DNA of 55,482 nt, taken from the NCBI GenBank assembly GCA_900696665.1, contig CAADGY010000256.1, positions 1-55,482 on the forward strand, read 5' to 3'. Position 1 is the stretch's first letter, and each line of letters starts with the position of its first letter. The notes beneath the pieces were generated by a model, which was given only the letters and a program-made list of their open reading frames with translations, was not told where the DNA came from and ran no database searches. Position numbers and translations under genes: made by a program. Below, one piece after another: positions 1 to 9,570 of this stretch. This DNA is from an uncultured Acidobacteriota bacterium (GTDB lineage Bacteria; Acidobacteriota; Terriglobia; Bryobacterales; Bryobacteraceae).

Positions 1-73
1 ACTTCTGGCAAGTGAACGGGGCGTGGGCAGTGTTAAGATGAGACTACCCTTTCCAATCCAAAGGAATAGAAGT

Positions 74-1276
74 ATGAATTCACGCCGCACATTCATCGGG
101 CAGATGGCCTCCGGAATTGCTGGTACGCTAGCCGCGCCCGCCTCGGTACTGGGAGCTAACGACCGCGTCCGGCTCGGGATCATCGGCGCTGGCGCTCGTG
201 GTATGGAACTCGTGCGCGAGGCCATCTCGCAGCCGAATGTCGAGTTTGCCGCCTTTGCCGACATCTATGCCCGCCGCCTGGAAGAAGCCAGAAGAGTGGT
301 TCCCACCGCGAGAACCTTCCTCGACTACCGCCATGTACTCGACGACAAGTCGATCGACGCGGTTCTGATCGCAACCCCGCAGCACCTGCACGCGGAGCAT
401 TTCATCGCCTCGCTCGACGCCGGCAAACATGTTTACCAGGAAAAGACGATGGCGTTCACCGTCGAACATGCGAAGGCGATGCGCGCGGCCTACCGGAAGA
501 CGAACGGCCTGGCTGTACAGATTGGCCACCAGTCCTGCTCTTCCGGGCAGATCGCCGACGCCACGCGCTTTGCCGATCCCGCGGCGATGGGAAAGATCAC
601 CGCCATCCACGCGCACATGTACCGGAACACGCCGCACGGCAAACCGCAGTGGACCCGGCCGCTCTACCCGGACATGACTGCCGAGAACATTATCTGGAAT
701 TCTTTTCTCGGCGAATCGCCCCGGCGCGAGTTCGATCCGAACCGGTACGCCAACTGGCGGTTCTACTGGGATTATTCGGGTGGAAACGTCTACGAAAACA
801 TGTGCCATCAGCTCGCATTCTGGTACAAAGTACTGGGCCTTCAGATTCCCGCCGCGGTGACAATGGCCGGTGGAGTGTTCCTTTGGAAGGACGGCCGTGA
901 AGTGCCCGACACAATGAATGTGGCGATGGAACATTCCGAGGAGATTTTGTTTAGCTGGGATTCGGGCTTCGGCAACAATCAGCTCGGCAGCTCCGAGGAC
1001 GTGCTCGGAACAGACGGCACCATCGCCCGGGCACAGCAGATTCGTTACCTGCCGCAGAAAATAAACCGCCGGGATGGTACGGAGATGATGGGACAAACCA
1101 AGACGGCTCCCGCCGCGCACATGGCCGATTTTCTTGAATGCGCCCGCACCGGCAAGGAGCCAAACTGTCCTTTCGATATCGGCTATCGCGTGTCGATTGC
1201 CTGCCGCATGGCGGTGGAAAGTTACCGCCAGGGCCGCACTGTCCGCTGGGACCCCGTAAAGGAAAACATCGTCTAG
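74..1276 (+). CDS. Tat-exported Gfo/Idh/MocA family oxidoreductase
   Basis: Predicted NAD(P)-dependent sugar oxidoreductase of 400 residues, probably exported folded to the periplasm. The N-terminus carries a twin-arginine signal (R4-R5, then FIGQMASG and an Ala-rich stretch). A Rossmann dinucleotide motif GIIGAGARG lies at about 35-43, and the family EK motif at 123-124 (EKT). The C-terminal half matches the GFO_IDH_MocA substrate-binding fold. The start at 74 is chosen because AAAGGAATAG lies just upstream and the Tat signal begins there; an upstream in-frame ATG at 23 would bury the signal. It is followed 22 nt later by the acyl-CoA dehydrogenase, but a shared function is doubtful. The substrate is unknown; members of this exported group act on sugars or glycosides. 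Confidence 0.88.
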   Translation: MNSRRTFIGQMASGIAGTLAAPASVLGANDRVRLGIIGAGARGMELVREAISQPNVEFAAFADIYARRLEEARRVVPTARTFLDYRHVLDDKSIDAVLIATPQHLHAEHFIASLDAGKHVYQEKTMAFTVEHAKAMRAAYRKTNGLAVQIGHQSCSSGQIADATRFADPAAMGKITAIHAHMYRNTPHGKPQWTRPLYPDMTAENIIWNSFLGESPRREFDPNRYANWRFYWDYSGGNVYENMCHQLAFWYKVLGLQIPAAVTMAGGVFLWKDGREVPDTMNVAMEHSEEILFSWDSGFGNNQLGSSEDVLGTDGTIARAQQIRYLPQKINRRDGTEMMGQTKTAPAAHMADFLECARTGKEPNCPFDIGYRVSIACRMAVESYRQGRTVRWDPVKENIV

Positions 1277-1298
1277 TCTTACACCACTCACTGACACT

Positions 1299-2441
1299 AT
1301 GGAATTCGACTATACCCCGGAGCAGTTACAGCTCAGGAAGATGGTCCGCGAATTCGCTGAGTCGGAGCTTGCACCCCACGTCACGAAGTGGGACGAAACG
1401 CAGACCTTCCCGCGTGAGGCCATCACAAAGCTCTCCGCGCTGGGTTTCATGGGTGCGATTTTTGCGGAGGAGTATGGCGGCGCCGGGCTGAACTATATCG
1501 AGTATTCCATCCTGATTGAGGAGCTTTCGCGGGTTGATCCGGCCGTGGGCCTCATCGTGGCGGCACACAATTCGCTGTGCGCCAACCACATCTTCACAGC
1601 CGGAAGCGAAGAGCAGAAGCGTCGATACATCCCGAAGCTCGCCAGCGGCGAGTGGATTGGCTGCTGGTCTCTTACGGAACCAGAAGCGGGTTCGGATGCC
1701 GCGGGCACGCGTACGACAGCCGTGCGCGACGGTGACGGTTGGGTCCTCAATGGCGGAAAAACATTCACCACCAATGCACACGAAGCGAATGTCTGCGTCG
1801 CCATGGCGGTGACGGACCGGGCGGCGGCGCATCATGGCATCTCCGCCTTTATTATCGACAAAGACACTCCGGGCTTCCGGCTCGGTAAAAAGGAAAACAA
1901 GCTGGGTATGCGCGCCAGCTCAACCGGAGAGGTGCGATTCATGGAGTGCAGACTGCGCGAGTCGCAGCTTCTCGGCCGGCCGGGAGAAGGTTTCGTCGAT
2001 AGCCTGCGCATTCTGGACGGCGGACGCATTTCCATCGCGGCATTGTCGGTCGGACTGGCGCAGGGCGCCTGCGACGCGGCCCTCGGCTACGCGAAGCAGA
2101 GGAAGCAGTTCGGGCGGCCCATTTCGGAATTTCAGGCAATTCAGTTCAAGCTGGCCAATATGGCGACTTCCATCGACGCCGCCCGCCTGCTCGTATACCG
2201 CGCGGCGTGGATGAAGGACCAAGGGCATCGCGTCACCATGGAGTCCGCCATGGCGAAGCTTTTCGCATCCGAGATCGCCGTCCGGGTGGCGGATGAAGCA
2301 CTACAGATTCACGGCGGCTACGGCTTCATTAAGGACTACCCCGTCGAAAAGTTCTATCGCGATGTGAAGCTGTGTACTATCGGCGAAGGCACCAGTGAGA
2401 TCCAGAAACTGGTGATCGCCAGACAACTGCTGAAGAGCTGA
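1299..2441 (+). CDS. Acyl-CoA dehydrogenase
   Basis: FAD enzyme of 380 residues that oxidises an acyl-CoA to the 2-enoyl-CoA and passes electrons to electron-transfer flavoprotein. The usual three-part layout is present: an N-terminal helical domain (about 1-115), a beta domain with the [12 protein letters not shown] signature near 120-135, and a C-terminal helical domain with QIHGGYGF and IGEGTSEIQ near the end. The Glu of EGTSEIQ is in the position of the catalytic base of short-chain and butyryl-type enzymes. Length is typical. Its stop overlaps the MeaB start (TGATG), so it is probably co-transcribed and coupled with the methylmalonyl-CoA genes. Short-chain or branched-chain substrates are likely but not proven by sequence. 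Confidence 0.93.
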   Translation: MEFDYTPEQLQLRKMVREFAESELAPHVTKWDETQTFPREAITKLSALGFMGAIFAEEYGGAGLNYIEYSILIEELSRVDPAVGLIVAAHNSLCANHIFTAGSEEQKRRYIPKLASGEWIGCWSLTEPEAGSDAAGTRTTAVRDGDGWVLNGGKTFTTNAHEANVCVAMAVTDRAAAHHGISAFIIDKDTPGFRLGKKENKLGMRASSTGEVRFMECRLRESQLLGRPGEGFVDSLRILDGGRISIAALSVGLAQGACDAALGYAKQRKQFGRPISEFQAIQFKLANMATSIDAARLLVYRAAWMKDQGHRVTMESAMAKLFASEIAVRVADEALQIHGGYGFIKDYPVEKFYRDVKLCTIGEGTSEIQKLVIARQLLKS

Positions 2442-3346
2442 TGCCGGAATGGGCACAACAGATCCGTAAAGGCAATGTGCGGGCCCTGGCACGTGCCGCG
2501 AGTGCCGTCGAAAACAGGACGCCCGCGGCGGACGCTCTCCTGCGCAAGCTTTTTCCCCATACGGGTAACGCGCTGGTGATCGGCATCACTGGCCCCCCGG
2601 GCGCCGGCAAAAGCACGCTGGCCGATGGCATCATCCGTCTGCTCCGGCGCGAGGAGCAGCGTGTGGGGGTCATTGCCGTGGACCCCACCAGCCCTTATTC
2701 CGGCGGCGCCATTCTGGGCGATCGCATCCGTATGCAGTCCCATTACGCGGACCCGGGCGTGTTCATCCGTTCGATGGCGACACGCGGCCACCTGGGCGGC
2801 CTTGCTCCGGCTACCACTGACATGGCGCTGCTCTTCGATGCCGCCGGCATGGATGCCGTGATCGTGGAAACGGTCGGCGTGGGGCAGGACGAAGTAGACA
2901 TCGCACGGCTCGCCGATGTCACCGCCGTCGTGCTGGTGCCGGGGATGGGCGACGACGTCCAGGCGATCAAGGCAGGTATTATGGAGATCGCCGGCGTCTT
3001 TCTGATCAACAAAGCGGATCAACCCGGCGCGGATCGCCTGGAGCGTGAAATACACGCGATGCTGAGTCTGGCCCATCACGATGGCCCCACACCTCCGGTT
3101 GTGCGTGTAGTGGCGTCCGAAGGAGGGGGTATCGCTGAGGCTCTCCACGCGATACGCTCGGTTGCCGGAGACCGCGGTGGGCACGAGCGAAGCGAGCACA
3201 TCTGGCGCCGCCGCCTGCTCGAGATGTACCGGGAACGGCTATTGAACCGGATTCCGGCCGCGGAACTGGACAGCGCCGCGCGCGCTGTGGCATTGCGCAG
3301 AAAGGATCCTTATTCGATCGTCGATGAATGGCTTCGGCGGATTTAA
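2441..3346 (+). CDS. meaB: Methylmalonyl-CoA mutase-associated GTPase MeaB/ArgK
   Basis: G3E-family P-loop GTPase of 301 residues that chaperones and protects B12-dependent methylmalonyl-CoA mutase. The P-loop GPPGAGKS is at 51-58. It is followed by the family segment DPTSPYSGGAILGDR, the switch VETVGVGQDEVDIA and the guanine-specificity motif NKAD. The ATG shares one base with the stop of the acyl-CoA dehydrogenase (TGATG), and the 3' end overlaps the epimerase start by 23 nt, so tight translational coupling is expected. The mutase subunits themselves are not in the window. The epimerase next door supports the methylmalonyl-CoA role over the older ArgK (arginine transport) name. Confidence 0.93.
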   Translation: MPEWAQQIRKGNVRALARAASAVENRTPAADALLRKLFPHTGNALVIGITGPPGAGKSTLADGIIRLLRREEQRVGVIAVDPTSPYSGGAILGDRIRMQSHYADPGVFIRSMATRGHLGGLAPATTDMALLFDAAGMDAVIVETVGVGQDEVDIARLADVTAVVLVPGMGDDVQAIKAGIMEIAGVFLINKADQPGADRLEREIHAMLSLAHHDGPTPPVVRVVASEGGGIAEALHAIRSVAGDRGGHERSEHIWRRRLLEMYRERLLNRIPAAELDSAARAVALRRKDPYSIVDEWLRRI

Positions 3347-3740
3347 GATCGACCACCTCGGGATCGCTGTCCGTTCGCTCGAAATCGCGCTCGGCTTTTA
3401 TCGTGACCAACTCGGAATGCAAGCGAGCGAACCCGAGACCGTGCCGGCGGAAAAAGTGAAGGTGTCAATGCTCGCGGCCGGCGGACCGAGAATCGAATTG
3501 CTCGAAGCGGCGGCTTCGGATTCCGTGATTGCCCGGTTCATCGAAAAGCGAGGCGAGGGGCTGCATCACGTGGCGCTCCGTGTTCCCAATCTCGACGCGG
3601 TTGTCGAGCGCCTCCGCGCCGCTGGGGCGAGGATTCTGAACGAGCCGCGCACGGGTGCGGGCGGACACCGGTATGTGTTTGTCCATCCGTCTTCGACAGG
3701 CGGAGTGCTGTTAGAACTGATCGAGGAGCATACAAATTGA
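3324..3740 (+). CDS. mce: Methylmalonyl-CoA epimerase
   Basis: VOC-fold metal enzyme of 138 residues that interconverts (R)- and (S)-methylmalonyl-CoA, linking propionyl-CoA carboxylase to the mutase. It opens with DHLGIAVRSLEIALGFYRD and has the paired beta-alpha-beta repeats of the fold, including GEGLHHVALRV and the C-terminal VHPSSTGGVLLELIE, typical of this epimerase. The first His and the HH pair fit the metal ligands. It overlaps the 3' end of meaB by 23 nt and its stop overlaps the TTG of the next gene. Such overlaps are common in this window and argue for one operon. Confidence 0.92.
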   Translation: MNGFGGFKIDHLGIAVRSLEIALGFYRDQLGMQASEPETVPAEKVKVSMLAAGGPRIELLEAAASDSVIARFIEKRGEGLHHVALRVPNLDAVVERLRAAGARILNEPRTGAGGHRYVFVHPSSTGGVLLELIEEHTN

Positions 3741-4600
3741 AAGCACAGATAGGAATACTGGGCGGCAGCGGGCTCTATTCCATGCCGGGATTCGAAGCGC
3801 AGGAAGAGATCTCCATGGATACGCCGTGGGGCAGCCCTTCCGACGCCTACATCGCCGGACAACTTGCCGGAAGACCGGTGGCTTTTCTCGCGCGGCACGG
3901 GCGCGGGCATCGCCTGTCACCTTCCGAGCTGAATTTCCGTGCGAACATTTACGGATTCAAGAAGCTGGGTGTGGAACGGATCATTTCGCTCAGCGCCGTG
4001 GGATCGCTTAAACAGGAGCACCGCCCGCTCGATTTCCTTATTCCTGATCAGTTCGTTGATCGAACCAAGGCCCGCCCGTCGACGTTTTTCGGCGACGGGC
4101 TGGTGGCTCACATCAGCTTCGCTGATCCCATCTGCCCGGAACTGGCCGACACCGTGTTCCGGGCGTGCGTGAGGGAAGGAGTGAGCGCGAAGAAAGGCGG
4201 TACCTATCTTTGTATGGAAGGGCCGGCATTTTCGACCAAGGCAGAGTCGAACCTGTATCGAAGCTGGGGAATGGATGTCATCGGCATGACGAACCTGCAG
4301 GAAGCGAAGCTCGCGCGGGAAGCCGAGCTATGCTATGTGACCGTCGCCATGGTGACGGATTATGACTGCTGGCATCCCGAGCACGACGCCGTGACAGTGA
4401 ACGATATCATCGCGAATCTCACTACGAACGCGGACAACGCCGCGAAGGTGGTAAAGGCCGCTATCGCAGCCATGCCTGAACAGCGCAAGTGCAAGTGCGG
4501 TTCCGCGTTGTCGCATGCTCTGATCACGGATCCCCAGGTGGTCCCGGCCGAAACGCGAAAAAAACTGGAGCTTCTGGTTGGCAAATACCTCCCCCAGTGA
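3737..4600 (+). CDS. mtnP: S-methyl-5'-thioadenosine phosphorylase
   Basis: Purine-nucleoside-phosphorylase family enzyme of 287 residues that cleaves methylthioadenosine with phosphate to adenine and methylthioribose-1-phosphate. Diagnostic pieces are GILGGSGLYSM at the N-terminus, the phosphate-site RHGRGHRLSPSE, SLSAVGSL, CMEGPAFSTKAES and GMTNLQEAKLAREAELCY, followed by TDYDCWH. The Asp in TDYDCWH fits the adenine-selective base. The start is TTG at 3737, overlapping the epimerase stop; no better ATG precedes the conserved core. Methylthioadenosine is a by-product of polyamine and homoserine-lactone synthesis, so its placement after methylmalonyl-CoA genes looks positional rather than functional. 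Confidence 0.93.
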   Translation: MKAQIGILGGSGLYSMPGFEAQEEISMDTPWGSPSDAYIAGQLAGRPVAFLARHGRGHRLSPSELNFRANIYGFKKLGVERIISLSAVGSLKQEHRPLDFLIPDQFVDRTKARPSTFFGDGLVAHISFADPICPELADTVFRACVREGVSAKKGGTYLCMEGPAFSTKAESNLYRSWGMDVIGMTNLQEAKLAREAELCYVTVAMVTDYDCWHPEHDAVTVNDIIANLTTNADNAAKVVKAAIAAMPEQRKCKCGSALSHALITDPQVVPAETRKKLELLVGKYLPQ

Positions 4601-5831
4601 CCTCGCCGGAGAACTGTTGAAATATTGCCTGCGCGGCGAGGTGTGGCCCGCAAGTGTGCTGGACGCTCTGCTTGATCGCGCCACCAGCGAGGATTCCGAA
4701 ACGGCTCACGAGGGCAGCCGCGCGCTCTTCGGTATTGTTGCAGAACGCCTCTCCGATCTGTTCGAGCCCGCCCTTTGCGATGTGTACGCAGACCTGTTTT
4801 CACAGGTCATAGCCCGTGCGCTGCCGGAACTCGACGCGGCGGAGTTGCTGGCCAGGTATCGACGCATACGCCGGCCACGCCGGTTTGACGGAAATCCGGA
4901 CCGCATACGGAACGTTTTCGTTCTTTCTCGTGTGACGCTGGGCGCCGACGTCGCCGTTACCAGCCCGCTTCTTCGCGTCGCTCTCGATACTTTTCCGTCC
5001 GCTGACGTGTATCTGGTGGGCCCCAGTAAAAATTGGGAAATCTTCGCGGGAGAACCGCGTGTGCGTCACCTTCCCGTTGCCTACGGCAGAAACGCAACCC
5101 TTGCCGGCCGTCTACAGATCTGGCCCGATTTACGCGAACAGTTGCTGGCTCCGGATTCGATCGTCATCGATCCGGACTCGCGGCTGTCGCAGTTGGGCCT
5201 GCTTCCCTTGGGGCGCGAAGAGGGTTACTTCTTTTTTGAGAGTAGGTCTTACGGGGGGAATGGTTCCGAGGCGCTCGCCGCTCTGGCCGGCCGCTGGGCG
5301 GCGGAGACTTTCGGCGGCCTGGAACCGCGGCCGTTCATCTCGCCGGTTCCAACTTCGAAGTTCAGCGGCGACCCGATAATAACGGTGAGTTTCGGCGTGG
5401 GTGAAAACCCCGCCAAGAGAATTCCCGGCCCGTTTGAGGAAAAGCTGCTGAGAGATCTTGTGAATCCCGATACGCTGGTTCTGGTGGACCGTGGCGCGGG
5501 CGGCGAAGAATCGGAACGGGTAGACCGCGTGGTGGCGCGTACCGGTGTGCCGTCCGGGCGGCTCCGCGCCATCAACTGCGCATTCGCCGATTTCGCTTCG
5601 CTCATTGCGCGCAGCCAACTATACGTGGGCTATGATTCATCCGGGCAGCATGTGGCCGCCGCCTGCGGAACACCGCTGGTCACGGTGTTTGCAGGTTTTG
5701 CAGCTCCGCGGACCTTTGAGCGCTGGCGCCCGACGGGTAACGGGCCCATCGAAATCATTCGCGCTGAAGATCCAGATCCGGCGCGGGTACTCGCCGGTGT
5801 GTTTGGCGCTATACGCCGGCTTCGCCGGTAG
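4578..5831 (+). CDS. Glycosyltransferase family 9-like protein (heptosyltransferase type)
   Basis: Protein of 417 residues. From about residue 105 it resembles ADP-heptose:LPS heptosyltransferases: strand NVFVLSRVTLGADVAVTSPLL, then DTFPSADVYLVG. The C-terminal nucleotide-sugar domain includes ITVSFGVGENPAKRIPG and SQLYVGYDSSGQHVAAACGTP, the conserved GT9 donor-site region. The first 100 residues are an extra helical segment not usual for GT9. It starts with TTG inside the end of mtnP (23-nt overlap). No signal peptide, so it is cytoplasmic or membrane-peripheral. It may act on a cell-surface glycan; acceptor and donor are unknown. Confidence 0.72.
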   Translation: MANTSPSDLAGELLKYCLRGEVWPASVLDALLDRATSEDSETAHEGSRALFGIVAERLSDLFEPALCDVYADLFSQVIARALPELDAAELLARYRRIRRPRRFDGNPDRIRNVFVLSRVTLGADVAVTSPLLRVALDTFPSADVYLVGPSKNWEIFAGEPRVRHLPVAYGRNATLAGRLQIWPDLREQLLAPDSIVIDPDSRLSQLGLLPLGREEGYFFFESRSYGGNGSEALAALAGRWAAETFGGLEPRPFISPVPTSKFSGDPIITVSFGVGENPAKRIPGPFEEKLLRDLVNPDTLVLVDRGAGGEESERVDRVVARTGVPSGRLRAINCAFADFASLIARSQLYVGYDSSGQHVAAACGTPLVTVFAGFAAPRTFERWRPTGNGPIEIIRAEDPDPARVLAGVFGAIRRLRR

Positions 5832-5832
5832 G

Positions 5833-6426
5833 CTATTTTCCGGGCACTTCTCCGCCGGGTTCCTCGTCAGGCTCCTGCGTTCCTTCGATCAGCGCCGAAA
5901 AGCGTCTGCCGCTTGCCGCAAATTCGCTGAGCATGGCGCTGATTGTGTTCTTATTATTTCTTATGAATTCTACGTTTTTACTGCTTGAATATCTCTCGTT
6001 TTCTGTCGTATTTTCAATAATTCCGTAAACAATCATCGATCCGGCGAGCGTTTCCATCACCGTTCCAACTTCCTTTGGCGACGTGCCTGCTTTCCGGAAG
6101 GCGGCCGCAAGGGCGGGTTCCGTGCGCTCCAGGCGGTTCATCAGGAGACTCAACTTATCTCTACCAGTCGTCTCGGGTTCCGGCAGGCGGGCAGCTTCCG
6201 CCCGAATTCGCTCTAACAGGCCGGGCTGCTGCGCCATCGTGTCCAGCACGTTCCGGTACGCCTGAAATGCACGTTTCAAAGTATCCAGGGACAACGGATA
6301 GGTTTCGATACCGCTTGCCGGCGCGCGCGGCTCCGCTTCCGGGCTTTGACCGTGAGAGCCGGATGCCGGGGCCAAGCAAAGAGTGACGGCCAACACAGCG
6401 GTGTGTGCAGGGATAAGCAGGCGCAA
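5833..6426 (-). CDS. Secreted hypothetical protein
   Basis: Unrecognised protein of 197 residues. The N-terminus LIPAHTAVLAVTLCLAPASG is a plausible signal peptide. After it comes a Pro/Ala/Glu-rich linker, then a mostly helical body rich in charged residues (for example LLERIRAEAARLPEPETT and LMNRLERTEPALAAAFRK). The C-terminal tail is Glu/Pro/Gly-rich. The start is TTG at 6426. It ends 2 nt from the stop of the glycosyltransferase (convergent). No catalytic motif is visible; a periplasmic helical protein is all that can be said. Confidence 0.6.
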   Translation of the reverse strand: MRLLIPAHTAVLAVTLCLAPASGSHGQSPEAEPRAPASGIETYPLSLDTLKRAFQAYRNVLDTMAQQPGLLERIRAEAARLPEPETTGRDKLSLLMNRLERTEPALAAAFRKAGTSPKEVGTVMETLAGSMIVYGIIENTTENERYSSSKNVEFIRNNKNTISAMLSEFAASGRRFSALIEGTQEPDEEPGGEVPGK

Positions 6427-6501
6427 GGTATCTCTTACACTCCTGCAAACTAACGCGCAGCTCTTTCGCCGATCGGATCAGCCAGGCGGCTCTTTGTGAT
6501 T

Positions 6502-6535
6502 GGAGCGCCGGTACCATTCACCGGTCCGGCGCTCC
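6502..6535 (-). terminator. GC-rich hairpin, probable terminator of the ACT gene
   Basis: GGAGCGCCGG and CCGGCGCTCC form a perfect 10-bp stem, extended by ACC/GGT around a 7-base loop with one bulged T. It starts 3 nt downstream of the ACT protein stop on the minus strand and lies before the minus-strand gene at 6426. No T-tract follows on either strand, so it is either a weak or Rho-assisted terminator or an mRNA-stabilising hairpin. Confidence 0.5.
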
Positions 6536-6538
6536 GTG

Positions 6539-6952
6539 TTAAGCGCCCAAAGCCTTCTTTGCTTTGCGCACCTCTTCAGGCTCCAATTGGATGAAGGAGC
6601 CGAAACGGCCCTGTCCCGCGCAGATCGCCTGGGTGGCCCGTACGTTGATTCCTGCGCCGGCGAGCTTGGCCAATGCGTCGGCGACAGCTCCAGGGCGGTC
6701 GTCGCCTGAAACCAGAAATCCCTTCTGTGTACTCTCGATGGCGACGCCGATCTTTCGCAAAGCCTTCTTCATCGCCGCCGCATCATCCGGTACCAGGTCC
6801 ATCCTGGCTTGCCGCTTGCCTTGGGGGTAGGCCCAAATTCCGGTGAAGTTTACCCCTTCGTCGCGTAGTGCGCCAAGAACACGCGATCCTTCTCCGATTT
6901 TGTTTGGAATCAGGACGGAGTAGTATTCAACTTGACGAACCTCTTCAGCCAC
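6539..6952 (-). CDS. Tandem ACT-domain protein
   Basis: Small protein of 137 residues with two ACT-like ligand-binding repeats. The first runs from about 8 to 70 (VEYYSVLIPNKIGEGSRVLGAL). The second runs from about 74 to 135 (GFLVSGDDRPGAVADALAKL then INVRATQAICAG). GTG at 6952 is taken as the start because GGGAG lies 6 nt upstream; a longer frame to 7060 has a poorly conserved leader. Stand-alone ACT pairs usually sense small metabolites such as amino acids, but the ligand here is unknown. It is divergent from the transketolase genes with about 100 nt between, so a shared control region is possible. Confidence 0.75.
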   Translation of the reverse strand: MAEEVRQVEYYSVLIPNKIGEGSRVLGALRDEGVNFTGIWAYPQGKRQARMDLVPDDAAAMKKALRKIGVAIESTQKGFLVSGDDRPGAVADALAKLAGAGINVRATQAICAGQGRFGSFIQLEPEEVRKAKKALGA

Positions 6953-7051
6953 AGTAACTCTCCCTTCTATTTGCTGATATACCACCGGCTTGGCTGCAGG
7001 GTCATCGGACTCCGGGAGCGAGGCCACATGGTACATTGAAATCTTACACCC

Positions 7052-7873
7052 ATGACGCACTCAAAAAGCCTGGATCAATTGCAGGCTATTGCAAAAAGGG
7101 TCCGGCGGCAGATCGTTGAAATGATCACGACGGCCAAATCCGGGCATCCGGGCGGATCCCTTTCCGCGGTTGAAATCCTCGTAACTTTATATTTCGACGT
7201 GATGCGGCACGACCCGAAGAACCCGCAATGGCCAGACCGTGACCGGTTTCTGCTTTCCAAGGGACATGCCGCGCCGGTCCTCTATGCGGTCATGGCGGAG
7301 GCGGGCTACGTGCCCGCGGACCAATTGAACAGCTTGCGAAAGCTGGGCTCGATCTACCAGGGCCATCCGGATAAACGCTTTATCCCCGCGCTCGATGCCT
7401 CGACAGGTTCGCTGGGCCAAGGTCTTTCGCTCGGATTGGGAATGGCGGCGGCGGCGAGGTTGGATAAAAGTCCGACCCGCGTGTACGTCGTTCTCGGCGA
7501 TGGTGAAATCCAGGAAGGCCAAATCTGGGAAGCGGCCATGTTCGGCGCGTTTCACAAAATTGACAACATCGTAGCCATTGTCGACTACAATCGCATTCAA
7601 CTGGACGGCTTCGTCAAGGACATCATGGAACTGGAACCTCTTGCCGCCAAGTGGCAGAGTTTCGGTTGGCATGTCATAGAGCTTGACGGACACGACATCC
7701 CGGCGCTTCAGAAGGCCTTCGCCGACGCCGCCAAGGTGAAGGGCAAACCTGTGGCGCTGATCGCCCACACGGTGAAAGGCAAGGGCGTGTCGTTCATGGA
7801 GAACAATCCCAAGTTCCACGGTCAGGCGCCCACGGCCGCGGAGTTGGAAGTTGCATTGAAGGAGCTTGCGTAA
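7052..7873 (+). CDS. Transketolase, N-terminal (TPP-binding) subunit
   Basis: First half of a split transketolase, 273 residues. With the next gene it would transfer two-carbon ketol units in the pentose phosphate pathway. GHPGGSLSAVEI at 31-42, the GHA of SKGHAAPVLYAV near 71, STGSLGQGLS near 118 and the thiamine-diphosphate motif GDGEIQEG from 149 to about 180 (DYN) are all present. Length fits the N-terminal half of split enzymes found in many archaea and bacteria. The stop and the ATG of the next gene overlap (TAATG), which suits equimolar synthesis of two subunits. Confidence 0.93.
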   Translation: MTHSKSLDQLQAIAKRVRRQIVEMITTAKSGHPGGSLSAVEILVTLYFDVMRHDPKNPQWPDRDRFLLSKGHAAPVLYAVMAEAGYVPADQLNSLRKLGSIYQGHPDKRFIPALDASTGSLGQGLSLGLGMAAAARLDKSPTRVYVVLGDGEIQEGQIWEAAMFGAFHKIDNIVAIVDYNRIQLDGFVKDIMELEPLAAKWQSFGWHVIELDGHDIPALQKAFADAAKVKGKPVALIAHTVKGKGVSFMENNPKFHGQAPTAAELEVALKELA

Positions 7874-8847
7874 TGCCGGCCGGAATGAAATTTGAACTGA
7901 AGACCGGGGTAGCCACGCGTGAGGCGTTTGGAAAGACTCTTGTCGAACTGGCGCGGGAGAATCCGGACATCGTCGTTTGTGACGCGGATCTTTCCAAATC
8001 CACGATGACGCACTGGTTCGCGGCAGAATTTCCAGACCGGTTCTTCTCGTGCGGCATCGCCGAGGCCGATATGGTGGGCATCGGCGCCGGCTTGGCATCC
8101 AGCGGAAAGATTGCTTTTGTTGCGAGCTTCTCCTGTTTCGTGCTGAATAAGGGATTCGAGCAACTGCGGGTGACCGCCGCTTATCCCAATGTGAACCTGA
8201 AAGTGGTAGGAACGCACAGCGGCATTTCAATCGGCGAAGACGGGCCGTCGCAAATGAGCATTGAAGACACCAGCCTCGCTTGCTCGCTCCCAGGGTTCGT
8301 AGTGTTTTCGCCGGCGGATGAGGTGTCGATGCGCGCCCTGGTTCGCGCCGCTGTCCAGCACGTGGGGCCGGTGTTCATCCGCGCAGGACGGCCTAAAGTA
8401 CCCATCATCTACTCGCCCGGCCAGCAGTTTGAGATGGGCAAGGGCATCACGCTCATAGAAGGGAGAGACGTGACGCTGATGGCCACCGGGCTGATGGTGA
8501 GTGAATCGATCAAGGCCCAGGAGATTCTGGAAAACGAGGGTATATCGGCCAGGGTGATCGACATTCACACGATCAAGCCGCTCGACGCAAGCCTGATCAG
8601 CAAAGCGGCTTCGGAGACCGGCGCCATCGTTGTTTCCGAGGAGCATCTGGTGGACGGAGGTCTCGGCGTGCGAGTCGCTCAAGTGGTAGCCCAGACTAAC
8701 CCCTGTGTCATGGAGTTTGTCGGTTTGACGGATTATGCCGAGTCCGGGAGCCCGGAAGATCTGCTTCGCAAGTACGGTTTAGTTGCTCCCAATATCGCCC
8801 AAATGGCTCGCAAGGCGATTGCTCGAAAGAAAAAAAATAAGTCCTGA
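7873..8847 (+). CDS. Transketolase, C-terminal subunit
   Basis: Second half of the split transketolase, 324 residues. It contains the pyrimidine-binding domain (VATREAFGKTLVELA, CGIAEADMVGIGAGLA with the conserved catalytic-type Glu, then SCFVLNKGFEQLR). A C-terminal domain follows, with GRDVTLMATGLMV and RVIDIHTIKPLD. Its overlap with the upstream gene, together with the complementary domain set, supports one heterotetrameric enzyme. 1-deoxyxylulose-5-phosphate synthase is unlikely because that enzyme is a single longer chain. Confidence 0.92.
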   Translation: MPAGMKFELKTGVATREAFGKTLVELARENPDIVVCDADLSKSTMTHWFAAEFPDRFFSCGIAEADMVGIGAGLASSGKIAFVASFSCFVLNKGFEQLRVTAAYPNVNLKVVGTHSGISIGEDGPSQMSIEDTSLACSLPGFVVFSPADEVSMRALVRAAVQHVGPVFIRAGRPKVPIIYSPGQQFEMGKGITLIEGRDVTLMATGLMVSESIKAQEILENEGISARVIDIHTIKPLDASLISKAASETGAIVVSEEHLVDGGLGVRVAQVVAQTNPCVMEFVGLTDYAESGSPEDLLRKYGLVAPNIAQMARKAIARKKKNKS

Positions 8848-8859
8848 CCCAGACATGCC

Positions 8860-9537
8860 ATGCCCGATCCCTCTACTTCGCTCGCAAAGAGTCTGGTCAC
8901 CCTCTTGCGGGCACGCGAAGGCGAGTATGAACGTGTCTCGCGGCTATTGCATGATGAAATCGGCCAAGTCTTGAGCGCGGTAGGGCTTCAGTTAGATGTC
9001 TTGAGGCTTGACTACAAAGACCAGGTGCCGGAGATTGCCGGGCGAACCCTGGAGATCCAGAACCTGCTGGAACGCGCGATGAAACAGGTCCGCGACCTCA
9101 GCTATCTTTTGAACCCCGCCATTGTGGAGCGCGCGGGCCTTCACTCCGCCCTCGACCGGCTGGTGGGGCGGTCCCGCGGCTTGTTTCCAGGTCCGATCCG
9201 GCTTCTTCTGGATTCGTCGGTCCGTATTCCCCCTGATGTGGGTACCGCTTTCTATCGCATCGCCGAACAAGCCATCGAAAATGCGGTGCAGCATTCCGGC
9301 GCTACCCTGATTGAAGTGTTGCTCAAGCCGGCAAAAAGCGCCGCAAGCCTGGAGATTCGGGACAACGGAACGGGTTTTCTTCCCGATGCCCACAATAGCG
9401 AAAACGGGCTTGGACTGGCTCTGATGTACTACTATGCCGAGCAGAAGAATCTCGAGTTTAAGATCAAGTCCGGCACAGATGAGGGTACAATCGTAAGCGT
9501 ACTGTACGTACCGAACGAACTCACACAACCTCTTTGA
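8860..9537 (+). CDS. Soluble histidine kinase (HisKA_3/NarX type)
   Basis: Kinase of 225 residues without any transmembrane or sensor domain. The phospho-accepting His is H31 in LLHDEIGQVL, in the dimerisation helix of the HisKA_3 family. The HATPase part carries IAEQAIENAVQHSGA (N box) and IRDNGTGFLPD (G1 box), then NGLGLALMYYYAEQ (G2-like). It lies 12 nt after the transketolase and 33 nt before its probable partner regulator, so the pair may be co-transcribed with it. With no input domain it must receive its signal from another protein or a cytosolic cue. Confidence 0.85.
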   Translation: MPDPSTSLAKSLVTLLRAREGEYERVSRLLHDEIGQVLSAVGLQLDVLRLDYKDQVPEIAGRTLEIQNLLERAMKQVRDLSYLLNPAIVERAGLHSALDRLVGRSRGLFPGPIRLLLDSSVRIPPDVGTAFYRIAEQAIENAVQHSGATLIEVLLKPAKSAASLEIRDNGTGFLPDAHNSENGLGLALMYYYAEQKNLEFKIKSGTDEGTIVSVLYVPNELTQPL

Positions 9538-9570
9538 GAAAGCACCCAAGGGAGGGGATGAGGGATTGAA

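Noticed and set aside
128..1297. Minus-strand open frame (389 codons) at the left end
   Set aside because: Antisense shadow of the first oxidoreductase; GC-rich codon bias creates such frames throughout the window.
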